DNA from: Physcomitrium patens
Lineage: Eukaryota > Streptophyta > Bryopsida > Funariales > Funariaceae
Assembly: GCF_000002425.4 (NCBI RefSeq)
Contig: NC_037275.1
Span: 5,449,100-5,513,099 of the forward strand
DNA: 64,000 nucleotides
Reading direction: 5' to 3'
The notes beneath the pieces were generated by a model. It did no database searches. It saw only the letters and a list, made by a program, of their open reading frames with translations, and was not told the origin of the DNA. Below, one piece after another: positions 37,729 through 50,800 of this stretch (position 1 is the stretch's first letter; each line of letters begins with the position of its first letter). The translations under genes and the position numbers were made by a program.

Positions 37729-38150
37729 TGTTAGGGACATAATCTTTAGAACCTTCTAGAGACAAGTTTCTATAACCTTTTAGAGACAAGTTTCTAGAAC
37801 CTTCTAGAAGCAAGTCTCTAGAACCTTCTGGAAGCTTCTTACTTAATAGAAGATGTTAGGGACATAGTCCTTAGAACCTTATAGAGATAAGTTTCTAGAA
37901 CCTTCTAGAAGCAAGTCTCTAGAACCTTTTAGAAGCTTCCTAGTTGATAGAAGTTGCTTGAAAAGCTTCCTAAATATGAGTATATATTGGAATCAAGGCT
38001 GAAGAGTTCTTCAGTCTCGACAACACATCTCTTGGAGCTCTAGCTCACCTCTTTGGTGTTGTTCTTGTATTCAACTGATTAATCTAGTTCTTGCCAGTTC
38101 TTCTTGAACTTCTTGTTAGATCTCGAGTCTATATTTCTGTGTCCGTGACA
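37729..38150 (+). repeat. 3' LTR of the chromovirus
   Basis: 422 bp, ends GTGTCCGTGACA, shows the same duplicated U3 block as the 5' LTR, and follows the purine tract directly. Confidence 0.93.
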
Positions 38151-38878
38151 CACGGATGAAGAGTTTGTTGAAGTTGAAGGTCAAATGCAAGGTGTTCTAT
38201 ACAAGGCAGCAATAGGCTCACTTATATATGCAATGGTTGGCACAAGGGTGGATCTTGCATATACGGTGAGTGTTATGAGTCAACACATGTCAAAGGCTAG
38301 ACCAATCCATTGGACAACCATCAAAAGGATCATGAGGTACTTAAAAGGTACTTTGAACTTCAAATTATGCCTTGGAGGTGATAACATTAGTTTGCATGGT
38401 TATTGTGATGCAGATTGGACTGGAGATGGAAATGATAGAAGGACAACAATGGGGTATGTATTTTTTTGTTGGACTAGAAGGAATTTCATGGAATTGCAAG
38501 AGACAACCAAGAATTGTAAGATCAAGAATAGAGGCGGAGTATATGGCAGCAAGCCATGGTGCAATGGAGGTAATATGGTTAAGACAACTTTTAGAAGACA
38601 TTAGAGATGTACAAATGGAAGCAACTCTAATGAAGTGTGACAATCAAGGATGTCTTGCATTTGTAAAGAATCCAAAGCATCATTCAAGGATCAAGCACAT
38701 TGACATTCAACATCACTTTATAAGAGAGAAGATTGAAATGGGAGTGATTGATATGAAGTATTGTGCAATGGAGGACATGCTTGCTGATTTGTTGATAAAG
38801 GCATTAGTAAAGGATAGACACCACATGTTGACAAAGGCATTAGGCTTGAAAAGCATTTGACCAATAGCAAAGTGGAAG

Positions 38879-39371
38879 TGTTAAAGTAAAAGTAGAAAAT
38901 GTTACTTTGTATAAGATATTACCTTAGATAAGTTGCTAGTGGTCAAAGGTTTGACTCTTGGTATATAATAAGGGCATCCAATGGATATAGGACGAAGTCA
39001 TGAACCAAGAGTCAAAGTTAAAAGGACAAAGTATTAACAAGGAAATATCTCAAGACTAAGCATGAGTCATTAGTGTGTATCATAAGATACCCTCATAGTT
39101 CGTGAGATGTCAAAGGATCCTAAGAGTATGTCTGTAAGACGTAAGAGTAATTAGTATTGGACATAGGATACTCTTAGGACTCGTGAGATGCCAAAAGGAT
39201 CCTAGGGCCATGTGTATAAAAGTCAAAGAGTGGACATTGTCTTTTAGGGCAGCAACTACCACCTATAAGTAATGGGTGTTGGAAGTGAGAGATATCTTAC
39301 TCTATACTCTCTTTGTGTGCAACCTTCTTGATGCTAAGTGTTGTATCTTCTAAGTACTTGTTTTCTTAATA
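38879..39371 (+). repeat. 3' LTR of the copia element
   Basis: 493 bp partner of the LTR at 27505. It is preceded by the short purine run AAAGTGGAAG that would serve as the plus-strand primer. Confidence 0.93.
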
Positions 39372-39376
39372 ATAAC

Positions 39377-41454
39377 CATATAAACATAAATGACATTAAT
39401 GTTTGAATTTTAAATTTTAAAACATGTTACATTACAAATTCATAATACTAGCTTGGATTAGCTAAATATATATGATTTAAGTTTCAAATATATATACCCC
39501 ATCATTAAAATCTTCAATTTTAATGCCTCATGAAACAAAATTGATGAGATGGTTACTTTATTCTTATCTTCGAATGCATTTATACTAATTATGTTGTCTG
39601 TAAAAAGGAATTGTTTACAAATACATCTTTAGATGTTTATTTAAACAAAAAAAAGAATGATAATAAATTTATTTATTTTTGCCTATGCATAAAATCTATA
39701 AAATTATTGTGTACTAAATAAAATATAAATTATTAAATTTTTTTAAAAAAATAGCCAAAAATAATTTCTATTCCAAAATCATGATTTACATTGTATAATT
39801 AAATTTATTTTTTAAAATATATTTTATTGAATAAATTTATTATTATTTTTATACTTTATTCTAATTAGCCATTTTGTATCCAAAAAAATAGAATTTAAAT
39901 GAAATCCTTCTTTTTTTCTATTATTATAAATTTTGACCATGTTCTTTTTTCATAATATTTAAACTCAAATTTAGCTATCCCATATCTACTTTTGGCAATT
40001 GAACCTTCGAACCTTCTTTCTTTGTGGTTTTAATATTTAAATTCAATACATCTTGGTTTTCACTTTGTCCATTGATACAAGAAACTTTTGTGTTTTATAA
40101 TAGTTAAATTTTGAATTAATCCATTTGTGTTTGTCATTCTAACAATTATTCTTTTGTTAAATGTTTTGCTTAGATTGATATATAACTCATTTCTATTTAT
40201 CTTGGTTAATTCTAATAGCCATCTTCTACGTCAATACTTAGATCTTTCAACACTCATCTAATAATCCAAAAATTTTAATAATTACTTTGTATATATTTCT
40301 ACTACAATAATACAATTGAATAAAGTCTGATGTTGACCATGACAATTTTGCTCTGATTTTCTTAAATGTAAATTATATATACACACATAAATATATATAT
40401 ATATATATATATATATTTACACATTGCTAATTACTTTCTAATTTAAAGATAATCTCTGTTTTTTCAATAACAGTGGCATCAAACATTAGAGACTTGATTG
40501 GCCATCTTTGGGATGTCTAAAATATTGTCGATTTCTTTTGCAAATTTTTCATAAAAGAAAAATCCAATGATTAAAACCCCACGGATCGTTTTTATTTTAA
40601 AAGTTTTGAAATTCTCAAATTTTAGTGGAAAAATTGTCATCAACAATGCTTTGTGCTTTTGTAAAGTAAACGAACAAAATTGTAAACATTGTTTCAAACA
40701 GAGCAGTTCAAGTGTAAGCTAAAGAATTCGACACATTGTTGTTCTTTTTAAATAAATATAATATATCATCACTATTTTGTACAGCCTTGGCCTGAGCATA
40801 ACCTAATTTCAATATTCTTTTTTACAAACAGTAGTCTTTGATTACAATTTGACAAACATAGATGAATTCAATTCGACACAAAAAGAATTTTGGTTCCAGC
40901 TTATCTAAAATAAAATACATTGAATTGAAAGTTATCAAAGAGCATAGATTCAATTGCAAATAGAAAATATTTATTCCAATAATATTAACACTTTGTCCAT
41001 GTAGGAAAACATGTAAAAGAAAATAGGATATAACAAATTCTACAAAAAATTTAAAATTTTAATAAAAATTAAGTAATATATATAAGTAAAATCCACAAAA
41101 ACTATTATGTATTGATAATGCAATAAAAAATATAAAATTAAATATTTCAAAAAAAAATCTAAATTTCTTATAGCTATATATTAGTTGAACTTTTAAAAGT
41201 GTTATTATAATTCTTTATGATTCCAAAAAAATCTATTATATATATATATATTTATATATATATATATATGAAAATTTTTTAGAATAAATATTTAAAAATT
41301 AGATTTGAAGATTTAATTCAAAAAAAATTTAAAAATGAGAATAAATAAAATGATAATAAATATAGTCTTTTCTTAAAAAAAATTTATGTATTTACAAACT
41401 TATATACAAAAATAGTTAGCCAATAGAAATGCTAGTCTTTTTTTAAAAATAATA

Positions 41455-41486
<32 letters not shown>

Positions 41487-41960
41487 ACCACAACCTTCTT
41501 TGCCATTTCATGATTGATTTCGTCTATTTCTTATCTTTATCTCTTGTTTCCAACCACCTCCCTCCTTTCCTCTTTTTTTTTCTATGTACTCTATTTCCAA
41601 CCTTATTTCTAGCCATGTTTCCAACCCCACTGTCATAAACCATCTTGTTTAATGAAATTTTTCAAACAAAAATTTTAGCTGTTAATTATAAAAAAATTAT
41701 TTATGTCACTTAAAAAAAATTATAAAGTATCATTAAAAATTTTTAGCAATGAAAACATGCTTTTAATTTTAAAGCTTTATTAAAAAATTCCTTTAAAATA
41801 ATTAATAAACTTATATGTAATATAATTATAGTTAAAAAAAACTTTTTAAAAATATTTAATTTTTTTAAAAATAATAATACTATCCAAAAGCGATGAATTT
41901 ACAAACAAAAACAATCTATTTTTTTATAGAAGAATCTATAAAAATTTATTATAGAATATT

Positions 41961-42000
<40 letters not shown>
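39377..42000. other. AT-rich intergenic DNA
   Basis: No gene recognised. (AT)n runs lie at about 40387-40418, 41239-41269, 41453-41486 and 41964-41996; the last abuts the old gypsy element. Confidence 0.6.
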
Positions 42001-42001
<1 letters not shown>

Positions 42002-45000
42002 TAAAAATATCAATGATTCGAATCTTGAAGAAAAAAACTCTCAATGCACTCTTATGTCATTTAAAAAATCACTCAAAGATGATATAATATTAAACTGGAA
42101 TAGCTATTACCAAAGACAAGAAGACTAGAAAGACTTAAAGTAAGACTAAGGATTAAAAAGGCATTAATAAGACTGAAGAAGGCTTCACTTTAGCCTCCAT
42201 ATATAGTCTTAACTAAGAGCTACATGGCAATGTCCTATAAGACCTCTAAATTATGTTGACTTTGTAAGACACATATGTTAACTTGCAAGGAAAGTTTTCT
42301 AAATGTATGCCACATAGTTAGCTTATCTTGCAAGCTATAAATACGTAGTTAACTTCTTGATCAAGTTTCTAACCTACAAATTAATTACAAATACATGTAA
42401 AGTCAAAATATTATCTATGAACCTTCTAGAAAGCTTTTCTAAAAAATATTTTAAAATAAATATACATATATCTTTTATTATCTCTCCTTCTAGAGATGAG
42501 TTTCATGAGGAGCAGTTATTACCTTTTATGGATCTTATAATTCTTTATCTTAATTTTAATAGATATTATTGATGAAAAGCTTCAACCTTCTTTATTGCAT
42601 TTACAAGATTTTTTATTGGCTCCTATGTCTATTCACTAATATCATATCCATGCCAATGAATAAGATATTCTAATCTATTTTGGTACCACCTTAAATTTAA
42701 GCCTTCTTCAACTTTGAACTTTTAATTATTATCTACTTTTATAGAAAGAGGTGGTATTTGTCTTCTTTCTAAGATACCCATTGTCTTATATAGCTTAAGA
42801 AGAAATATGTAGAATATATGATAGATCTTTATAAACTTTGGTAAATATGATCAATAAGCAACATAATTAACTTGTTCATAAATAAATAAATAAAAGTCTA
42901 AGCTTACAATAGTCCAACTTGTCATAAGGACAAATCATCTAGATATTAAGATGAAATAGCTATACCTTATTATCTTTGTTAAATTGTGATTGTCCCTTGC
43001 AATAGACATCCATATTAATCATTTGTTATTTTTGAGCTACTTTTAACTGTACCTTCATTGTTGCATGTAACACTAATAAATGATTTGCGAAATTTTTTTT
43101 CATAAGATTATCAATTTTGAAAAAGTCAAAAATATCAAGTCATAGATAATAACCATAATTGACAAAAAAAGGTGTTTGTTGAGTAGAAAATGTACCAAAT
43201 TTTTGTATACAAACTCTACCAAGAGCAAAAGAATTATTCAATCATTATAATGATAGTTGTTGGTATACCTCAAATATTACTCCAGAACTTGATTCATCTC
43301 TTTTTTTTGCCCATTAGTTTAAGGATAAAAAGCCAAAAAGAGCCTTATATCCACCTATAGTATCTTAAAAAGGAATTTTTTAAAATCTTAATACAAATTG
43401 AATCCTCTTATCTAATATATTATATTTAGGCAATCCATAATAATAATAGATATTATCAAGAAAAAACTTATTTATTTTTTTACTTGTGATATACGGTATA
43501 AAATATGCCATCTAGATAAAATAATCTAATATCATAAATATAAAATCATACAAACTTCAGACTGAAAGATCTATGATAAAATCCACAGAAACAAAAGTTT
43601 ATGGTTGTTTTAAAATAGGTAATGGCTAAAGAAGTTTATAAGATTGATGACAAGAAATTTTTAATCTTGAATAAATATCACATGATTGTACAAAGTTTTT
43701 GACTACCTTCTACATTTGATGCCACTAAAAAACTTTCAATATTAATTTTAAAGTCATATTATATTAAAAATATTTAACTACTGAAAAATCCTAATGAGCT
43801 TGAAGAACATGTAATCATGCTTTGTCTTTTGGAATATATAATCGTCCCTTAAAATAGAATAGATTATTTTTAAACTTAATCTTAGAAGTATTATGAGATT
43901 TAGTAGAATTATTCTTGATATCATGAACAAAAAGATTAGAAGACATATTTGATTAATTTTTTTGACAAAGGTCGAATCAACAATCAATGTTGATTTTATT
44001 GCTCAAAGATGAAAATGCTCTAATTTCAAGAGAATCATTTTTTGTTGATTAAAAGCTGTATCTCTTTCTTTTGATATAAGATAAAAACATCTAAAAAGAA
44101 CATCTAAAAAATCTTGTTCTTATATAGATTGATAAACTATCAGATGGAGCTTATTATTTGATTCCATTTATAACAAAACAACATTGATAGCAAAGTTTGA
44201 TGTATCTATTTCTATAAAGAATGAATTTGAAAAGTCGATGCAATATAAGATTAGTGCAAAAATAAATGTTTTCTTCAAAGCTTCAAAAGATGCTTCAACT
44301 TTTTTACTCCACTCAAATTTGTTTTTACATATCAAGCATGTAATAGGAGCAGCAACTAAAAAAATAATTCTTGATAAAGATCCGGTAATAATTGGCAAAT
44401 CCTAAAAATATTACACATTTTTTTATTGTTTTAGGGATCTTCCAATCTATGATAGTTTGGACTTTTTTAGGCTCTATCATAAGACTATTGTTTGAAATGA
44501 TGTATCCTAAGAAGTCAACTTAAGTAGAGTGAAATATATTTTTTTTATCTTAGTATATAATCATATATCTCTTAGTTTTTGTAACACACAACAAACATAA
44601 AGTTTATGTTCTTTTATGTTGTTAGAATAGATAAAGATATCATTTAAATAATAAATAATAAAATTATTAAGAAATTCAAAAAAGACATCATTTATTAGAT
44701 ATGGAAAAGCAACTGGTGTATTCATGAGTCCAAAAGGTATGACATCATATTAGAAATGCCGATACCAAGTTCAAAATGTCGTTTTCCATTTGTCTCATTT
44801 TTAAATACATATCAGATTGTATGTTCTTTTTAGATCTATTTTGTATAGATCTTTGTTTCATTTACTTTATTAAAAAGTTTTGAAATCAAGAGTAGAGGGT
44901 ACTTATTCTTGATGGTGATTTTGTTGAGTCTTTGATAGTCTACACACATCCGTAGAGATTCATCTTTTTTCTTTATAAATAAGATAACAGCCCCAATTGG

Positions 45001-47690
45001 AGATTTAGAATGGCATATAAAGTTCTAAGCCAAATTTTCATCAATGTATTCCTTGACTATAGCTAGTTTGTTATATGATAGGCTATAGATTGGTTCAAAT
45101 GGTGATTGAGCTCTTTCTTAAAGATCAATGGACAATCATAAAGATAATTCTTTGAAAAAATATCTATATTTTTTTTTTCAAAAATGTCTTGATAATCTCA
45201 ATAATGGCTTAAAATACTATTTGAAATCTTTTCTCTATCAATAATAAGTGTGGCAATTATAACAAAAGTTGATCCTTCTTTTGCAGCATACATAAAAGCT
45301 TTGGACCTATCAATAATGGTATGGATGGATTAGTCTTATAGATTTCTATTCGCCTAGCAAAATCTTAGGCTAAACTATAGAAAAAAAATCAAGAGATTTC
45401 TATTTGCCTAGCAAAATCTTAGGCTAAACTATAGAAAAAAAATCAAGATTATAAGAAATCTAGTCTGTCTAAGGATTATACATTTCTAATCATCACAATC
45501 TTCAAATAATTGAGTTAGAAGGAGATTTAATTATATTAAATATAATTAAAATATTATGATGACTATTTACTATATTTGTAGGAATAATTTCATGTATAAT
45601 ATCTCAAAAAGATAATGAACAATCATCTATTATGTTTACATGTATAAGTTTAATTTTTTTAACTAAGATTATATTTTGTTTTTTTGATAAAATCTTTGTT
45701 TATAAAATACGCTGAGGCTCTTGAATCCAACAAGGCTAAGACTTTATAAATTTTTGGTCTTAAATAAAATTCTATTTTAATCAAAGTGGAAAATTTGATT
45801 AAAAAAAATAAGACCTTCATCAAGAGTTATATAAGATTCTAAGCACATAATCTCTATTGTAGCTAAAAAAAAATTATTTTCCAACACATTATTCTCTTCG
45901 GCAATTATGCCTCTTATTTTATGATTGTGTTGTTTCTTTGAATAATGTTGAGTAGTGTACTTGGATTTTCCATAATATATATATAAACCTTCTTGACAAT
46001 AATAAGTTTTTTCTTAGTCAATAAGATATTCAAACATACCATATAAATTTGCATTAATTTTGGCTTTGAATGAATAAATTTCTGAAAATTTAAGAGTTGT
46101 TGTGATTACTTAACTTATTCTTCTCCAATCAAATCTTTATTCTTGACTCATTTCAAATAATTAATTATCATATAAAATGGCTTAAATAATAAATTATCCT
46201 AAATAAATAAATAAATAAAAATAAATTAAAAAAATAAAATAAAATAAAATAAATTGAGGTTGTTAATAACAAATCTTTGATATTTTCTTTCAACCCATAT
46301 CAAAATTGATTGATAAGGGCTTTTTCATTCTAGTCCATGTTGCAAGCAAGGTTTTAGAATTCAAGAGCATATATGGTGGTTGATCATGAACTTTGTTATA
46401 AAAATAAGAGATTAATATCTGTTATTCTTTTTTGATTACTTTCTCTAAATGTGGCTATAAATACTTTTAGAAATGAATTTAAATCATAAAAGAGACATGA
46501 ATTATTTTCTATTAAAATTATAAATCAAAAAAGTACTTCCAAATAGAAGTGCATCTATGAATCCAAGTTGAATAAATCCATTAGAATATTAGTAGGGATG
46601 CAATCTTAAATAGAGCTTGACTTATAGTAGAAATCTTTAAAAATTTAATCTTGTTTTGTCAAACTTCTTAGGTATACTAATCTTTATCTATGTTGTATTT
46701 ATAAAAGCAAAACTTCATGAATTTGGTTGCAAGGTTGATTTACTTGCCTCTTTCAACTATATAATTTTTTGACATAGAGTGAAACTTCTTCTATAGATAT
46801 ACGATTAATGTTTCCGTAGTTGGCAATGAAGATGGTAATGCATGGAATTTCCATTCTAAGAGTATTGAAAAGTTTAAGAAGATCTGCAATAGTTACAAAT
46901 TTATTCTCATTTTTATTAAGTGAAGCATCTATAATTTTTTCTTTTATTTTAAGTAAGTTAACAAATCCACAAGTTAAATTAGAGGAAGATAATCAACAAT
47001 CTTTAATATCAAAAGATAGTTAATCTACTCTTTTTAAGAAAAAAAAAAATGATGTCAGAAAAATAAATAATTTGTTTAAAGGTGGATTTTTGTAATCTTT
47101 AAAATACAACAATAGAAGTAGGATAATCCACTTACTACTAAAAAAAGATAAGAATGATGAATTAGTATTCTTACCAAACTGTTAAGGACATAAATCTTTA
47201 AAATAAAATAAAATAAAATAAAATAAAAATCCTCAATACACTCTTATGTCACTCAAAAGGACTAAAAAATCACTGAGATGATATAGTATTAAAAGTAGAA
47301 TGGCTATTGCTAAAGACAAGCAGACTAAAAAGTCTTAAAATAAGACTAAGGACTAAAAAGGCATTGATAAGAGTGAAGAAGGCTTCATTCTTGCCTCTAT
47401 ATATACTCTTAACTAAGAGTTATGTAGTAATGTCCTATATGACCTCTAAATTGTGTTGACTTTGCAAGATACGTATTTTAACTTGCAAGACAAGTTTTCT
47501 ATATGTGTGCCACATAATTAACTTATTCTATAAGCTACCTATACATGGTTAACTTGTTGACCAAGTTTCAAACCTACTAATCAATTACAAACAAATATAA
47601 AATCAAATCAGTATCTATAAAGCTTCTAAGAAATTTTTAAAAATATATTATGAAATAAATCTATTTTTATCTTCTTCTACTTAATCATAT
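42001..47690 (-). mobile_element. Old, heavily decayed Ty3/gypsy element
   Basis: Fossil on the minus strand with approximate ends. LTR relics of ~450-500 bp at ~42030-42480 and ~47183-47680 share CACTCTTATGTCA, AAGACTAAGGA and TGTCCTATA segments. Between them minus-strand remnants of reverse transcriptase (~44640-44900, around the Asp-Asp active-site region) and of the start of RNase H (~44168-44398, e.g. PITCLICKNKFEW) are still readable. The coding part is broken in very many places and strongly shifted to A/T, as expected after long cytosine methylation and deamination. LTR divergence is clearly greater than in the two elements at 27-39 kb, so this is the oldest of the four LTR elements here. 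Confidence 0.78.
45341..45448 (+). repeat. 54-bp tandem duplication inside the old gypsy element
   Basis: Two nearly identical 54-bp copies (45341-45394, 45395-45448) containing GCCTAGCAAAATCTTAGGCT. The near identity shows the duplication is much younger than the element around it. Confidence 0.88.
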
Positions 47691-47806
47691 AGATAAATAT
47701 TAGAATAAATATATGTATTTATTACAAAAAATCATACTCACAAAAAAAAAATCAAATTTTTTTAAAGTAGTCTTTTAAAATAATATTATTCATTCAAATT
47801 CAAAAA

Positions 47807-47842
<36 letters not shown>

Positions 47843-50800
47843 GATACAATAGTGTTAAATGTATCTATTTGTATATGTTTTTATAAATTATTTATCAATA
47901 ATATTTTACAATAACATTTTTACATATGTCTTAGTTGCAAAAAATCTATATATGATTCAAGGGAAGGGAAGGAGGTAAGAGATAAGAAATAAGCTAAAAA
48001 TGGATGTCATAGAAGAAGCTAAAAATGGAAGACATTGAAAAAATTAGAAACGGGAGATATAGAACAAGCTAGGAATAAGGGACATGAAACAAGCTAGAAA
48101 TGAGAGATATGAAAGGAGTTGGAAATAGTGAATATGGAATGGGTGGAGTTGGAAATAGTGAATATAAAATGGATTGATTATAGGAGAAGAGGGTTCTAGA
48201 AATAAGAGATGGGGAAGTTGGGAATAGATGATGGGAGAATAGGAAAAAAGAAACAAAGACAATGGATGGATGGAATAAATTATAAGATGGCAAAGAGAAG
48301 AAGGTATGTCTTTAACAACTCTATGGATACATCTATATACATATGTATACAGATATATAATTGAATAAATACAATAATAAAGTAAAACCCTCTATATTTT
48401 ATATTAAGCAAAGCTGACAAATCCATTGTTTGTTCTTAAACTGATAAGTGCAAAACATCTTTCTTGAGAAAAAATTGTTTTTTTAAAAAACTAAGTTTGC
48501 ATTACAATGTTGACAATATTAGTTTGATTGGTGATTTTATTCAAAATTAATTGGTTAATATGAAGATGATGTTCTTGTGCATTTATGCTAAAGATTTAGG
48601 TAGAGGATTTATTAGCTGTAAGATGTTTTTATATTGTTGTAAGCACTAATAAGCTTTTTACAAATGAAATATTTATCTTTGTTCTCATTTGTGACAAAGA
48701 ATCAATCAAGATGTGATTGAAATAATAAACAGATCCTTCAATTTCTTTAGAATCTTTCACATTATTTTATACATATGTTTTTTTTGGTTAAAAAATTATA
48801 TAATAAATGAATATTTTAAATATCTAAAAAAATTGTTTTTATACATTCTCTATATTTTTTAAAGGCCTTTGACAAACTTCAATAGAATTTTAAAAAATAA
48901 TTATATGTAAACTTACAGTTAAAGTATTTTTATTATTGTGTTTTTTTTTTTTTTTTTTTTTTTTTTTGTGGATGTTAGACATTTTATGACCTAAAATATG
49001 TTATGTTTGAATCTGTGTATGCTTATATTTTCATATATGTATCTTTATTTATTTCGTCATTTAATAAATTTTTCATTGCAAATTTCAATATTAACACTGC
49101 AATTAAGAAATTGGTAGATAGCTACAAAGAAGTAAAAAAAATACTTGACGAATAGACTAAATTCAATAAAAGCATAAACAAAAATGCTAGATTGGCTATG
49201 TCAGTGTGCAAAAGATAAACAAAGTTCATCAGAAGAAAATGCCCTCTGAATAGCCTTTGAATTGATTTTACATCGGACCTTTGTTTTAATGCCAGGAATT
49301 TATTGTTTAAAACTGCCTTGCATGGCTGTAATTTATTTTGGTTTGTACTTATTGATATCAATACACATGTGTGCCTATATACATACATACATACATACAT
49401 ACAATTATTTCTTATGTTTTTGTGTATTAATTTTAAATATTTTATTTTAAAAAGTATAAACATAAATATAAAATAAAACAATAACAAAAAAATGAATAAA
49501 TAAACTTAATCATTCAAAGATATGTGGTTGACATTTGTAAATTTCAATATAATTATAAAAAAAAATGATGTTAAATGTATTTAGACTTCAATCAGCTAGA
49601 TGATTTTATTTAGATTTCATTCTATAAAAAAATAGAAAAATAAAAAATAAAAATAAAAAATGTTTAAAGATGCATTAGGTTCAAATAAAAAAAAATGAAA
49701 ATGAAAATGAAAACTTAAAACTTAAAAGTGCATTGATGTTTTAGTGGATTAGAAAAGAAAAAGAAAAAAGAAAAAGAAGATAAAAACTATTTAATATTCC
49801 TTTGGCTATCCATAATGTGATATTCATTTAAGATACTTTTAATAATAATCCACCTAAATTTCATAATTTGTGTATGTTCCACAATTTCTATCTATCCATA
49901 GATACATAATTAGATAGATGTATTTAATTGATTATTTATTTATATTAACTTGAAAGGAACCAATAATAAATAGTAACACTTGCATAGTTGTTGAAGTCTC
50001 AAGTCAACATGTTTATCATGAAATTTTCAACCATAGAACACATGTTTATATGCTCTAAGCAGAAGACATAAATCTCAAAATACAATTGTTTATTTTGGAA
50101 TGAAAAGATTTAAAGTAAAATATTTATATTTATAAACTTGAATATTATAATTTTAAATTAACGAGAATTTAAACCTATTCAAATTCAAGAGGGACCTTTA
50201 AATTATATTGATATTGATATTTATGTGTATGTATGTATTCATTTTATCTTTCTTTTAAAAAATTGCAATCTCTGAAATGCATAAATTCTTTATTATTATG
50301 AAACCATTTCCCATAATTATTTGAATGTTTTCATCATAAACAACTGAAATAAATATTATTGATTTCAACTAATAAAGGACAGAACATAAATGCAGGACAT
50401 TAGTTAAGGATAAATTAAGTCAAATAAATATACAAAGTGAGGTGCAGTTAAAGTAAGACTAGTATAATTTCCATTGATATATATAAAGATATATATATAT
50501 ATATATATATATATATTCTTGCATCAAAAATCAAATGTTTTTTTTGTTATCAAACAATGATCTTCATTGCCTATCAATTTAATGGAAATACACCAATCTT
50601 AAAATGTAGGGTGTCACAAATAAATTAATAAAGTTGTTGACAATTGTTTAGATTTTGAGTATACAAACAGTCAAACTTAAATTTAATCAATATGATCATT
50701 TTGAAACGATCTACTTAAAGATACTGAATAGAACCCTGCTTGAATATCATAATACTCACGTGAATAAATTATAACAATTTTTTTAAAAGTACACAAGTAT

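Larger units (their letters stand above)
31963..38150 (+). mobile_element. Ty3/gypsy chromovirus, broken, nested in the copia element
   Basis: Fossil, about 6.2 kb. LTRs 31963-32408 and 37729-38150, target duplication CACGA/CACGG (31958-31962, 38151-38155), purine tract AAAAGAGGGGGTGA at 37715-37728. Parts: gag ~32713-33714 with the zinc knuckle CLYCGEEGHKVGNC; protease near LLNSGASACFLD (~33830); reverse transcriptase ~34437-35222 with [11 protein letters not shown]; RNase H ~35244-35723; integrase zinc and core region ~35850-36800 ([14 protein letters not shown]); chromodomain ~37010-37150 (EYEVEKVLDSQRR, LIHWCDYHINEQTWEP); extra frame 37325-37678. The chromodomain places it among chromoviruses. 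The coding part has about ten or more breaks. U5 parts of the LTRs differ at roughly 5%, so it is younger than the copia host; at usual plant rates that means a few million years, a rough guess. Confidence 0.95.
27505..39371 (+). mobile_element. Ty1/copia LTR retrotransposon, broken and split by a nested gypsy element
   Basis: Fossil. Both LTRs are 493 bp (27505-27997 and 38879-39371), begin TGTTAAA and end CTTAATA, and are flanked by a perfect 5-bp target duplication ATAAC at 27500-27504 and 39372-39376. Without the nested insertion the element is about 5.7 kb. Parts: primer site 27998-28011; gag ~28599-29390 with the zinc knuckle CYICGKPDHFARNC; protease/GAG-pre-integrase and integrase ~29505-30935 (HQRLDHLNAKCM, CEGCIQGKQ, FITFIDDFSRKV); reverse transcriptase ~31113-31862 (ILYVDDLIIL); RNase H ~38185-38860 on the far side of the insertion (EAEYMAASHGAMEVIWLRQL). 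The coding region has several breaks (about six to eight) beyond the insertion. LTRs differ at roughly 7-8% of positions, nearly all transitions, so it is older than the nested element. Confidence 0.95.

Noticed and set aside
42001-47200. Kinship of the old gypsy LTR (TGTTAAGGACATAA near 47200) with the chromovirus LTR start (TGTTAGGGACATAA)
   Set aside because: The old element's coding relics run on the minus strand, so this word would lie at the opposite LTR end from the chromovirus one; probably coincidence.
48044-48293. Ser/Pro/Phe-rich minus-strand frames
   Set aside because: Antisense of a purine-rich low-complexity repeat patch, not coding.
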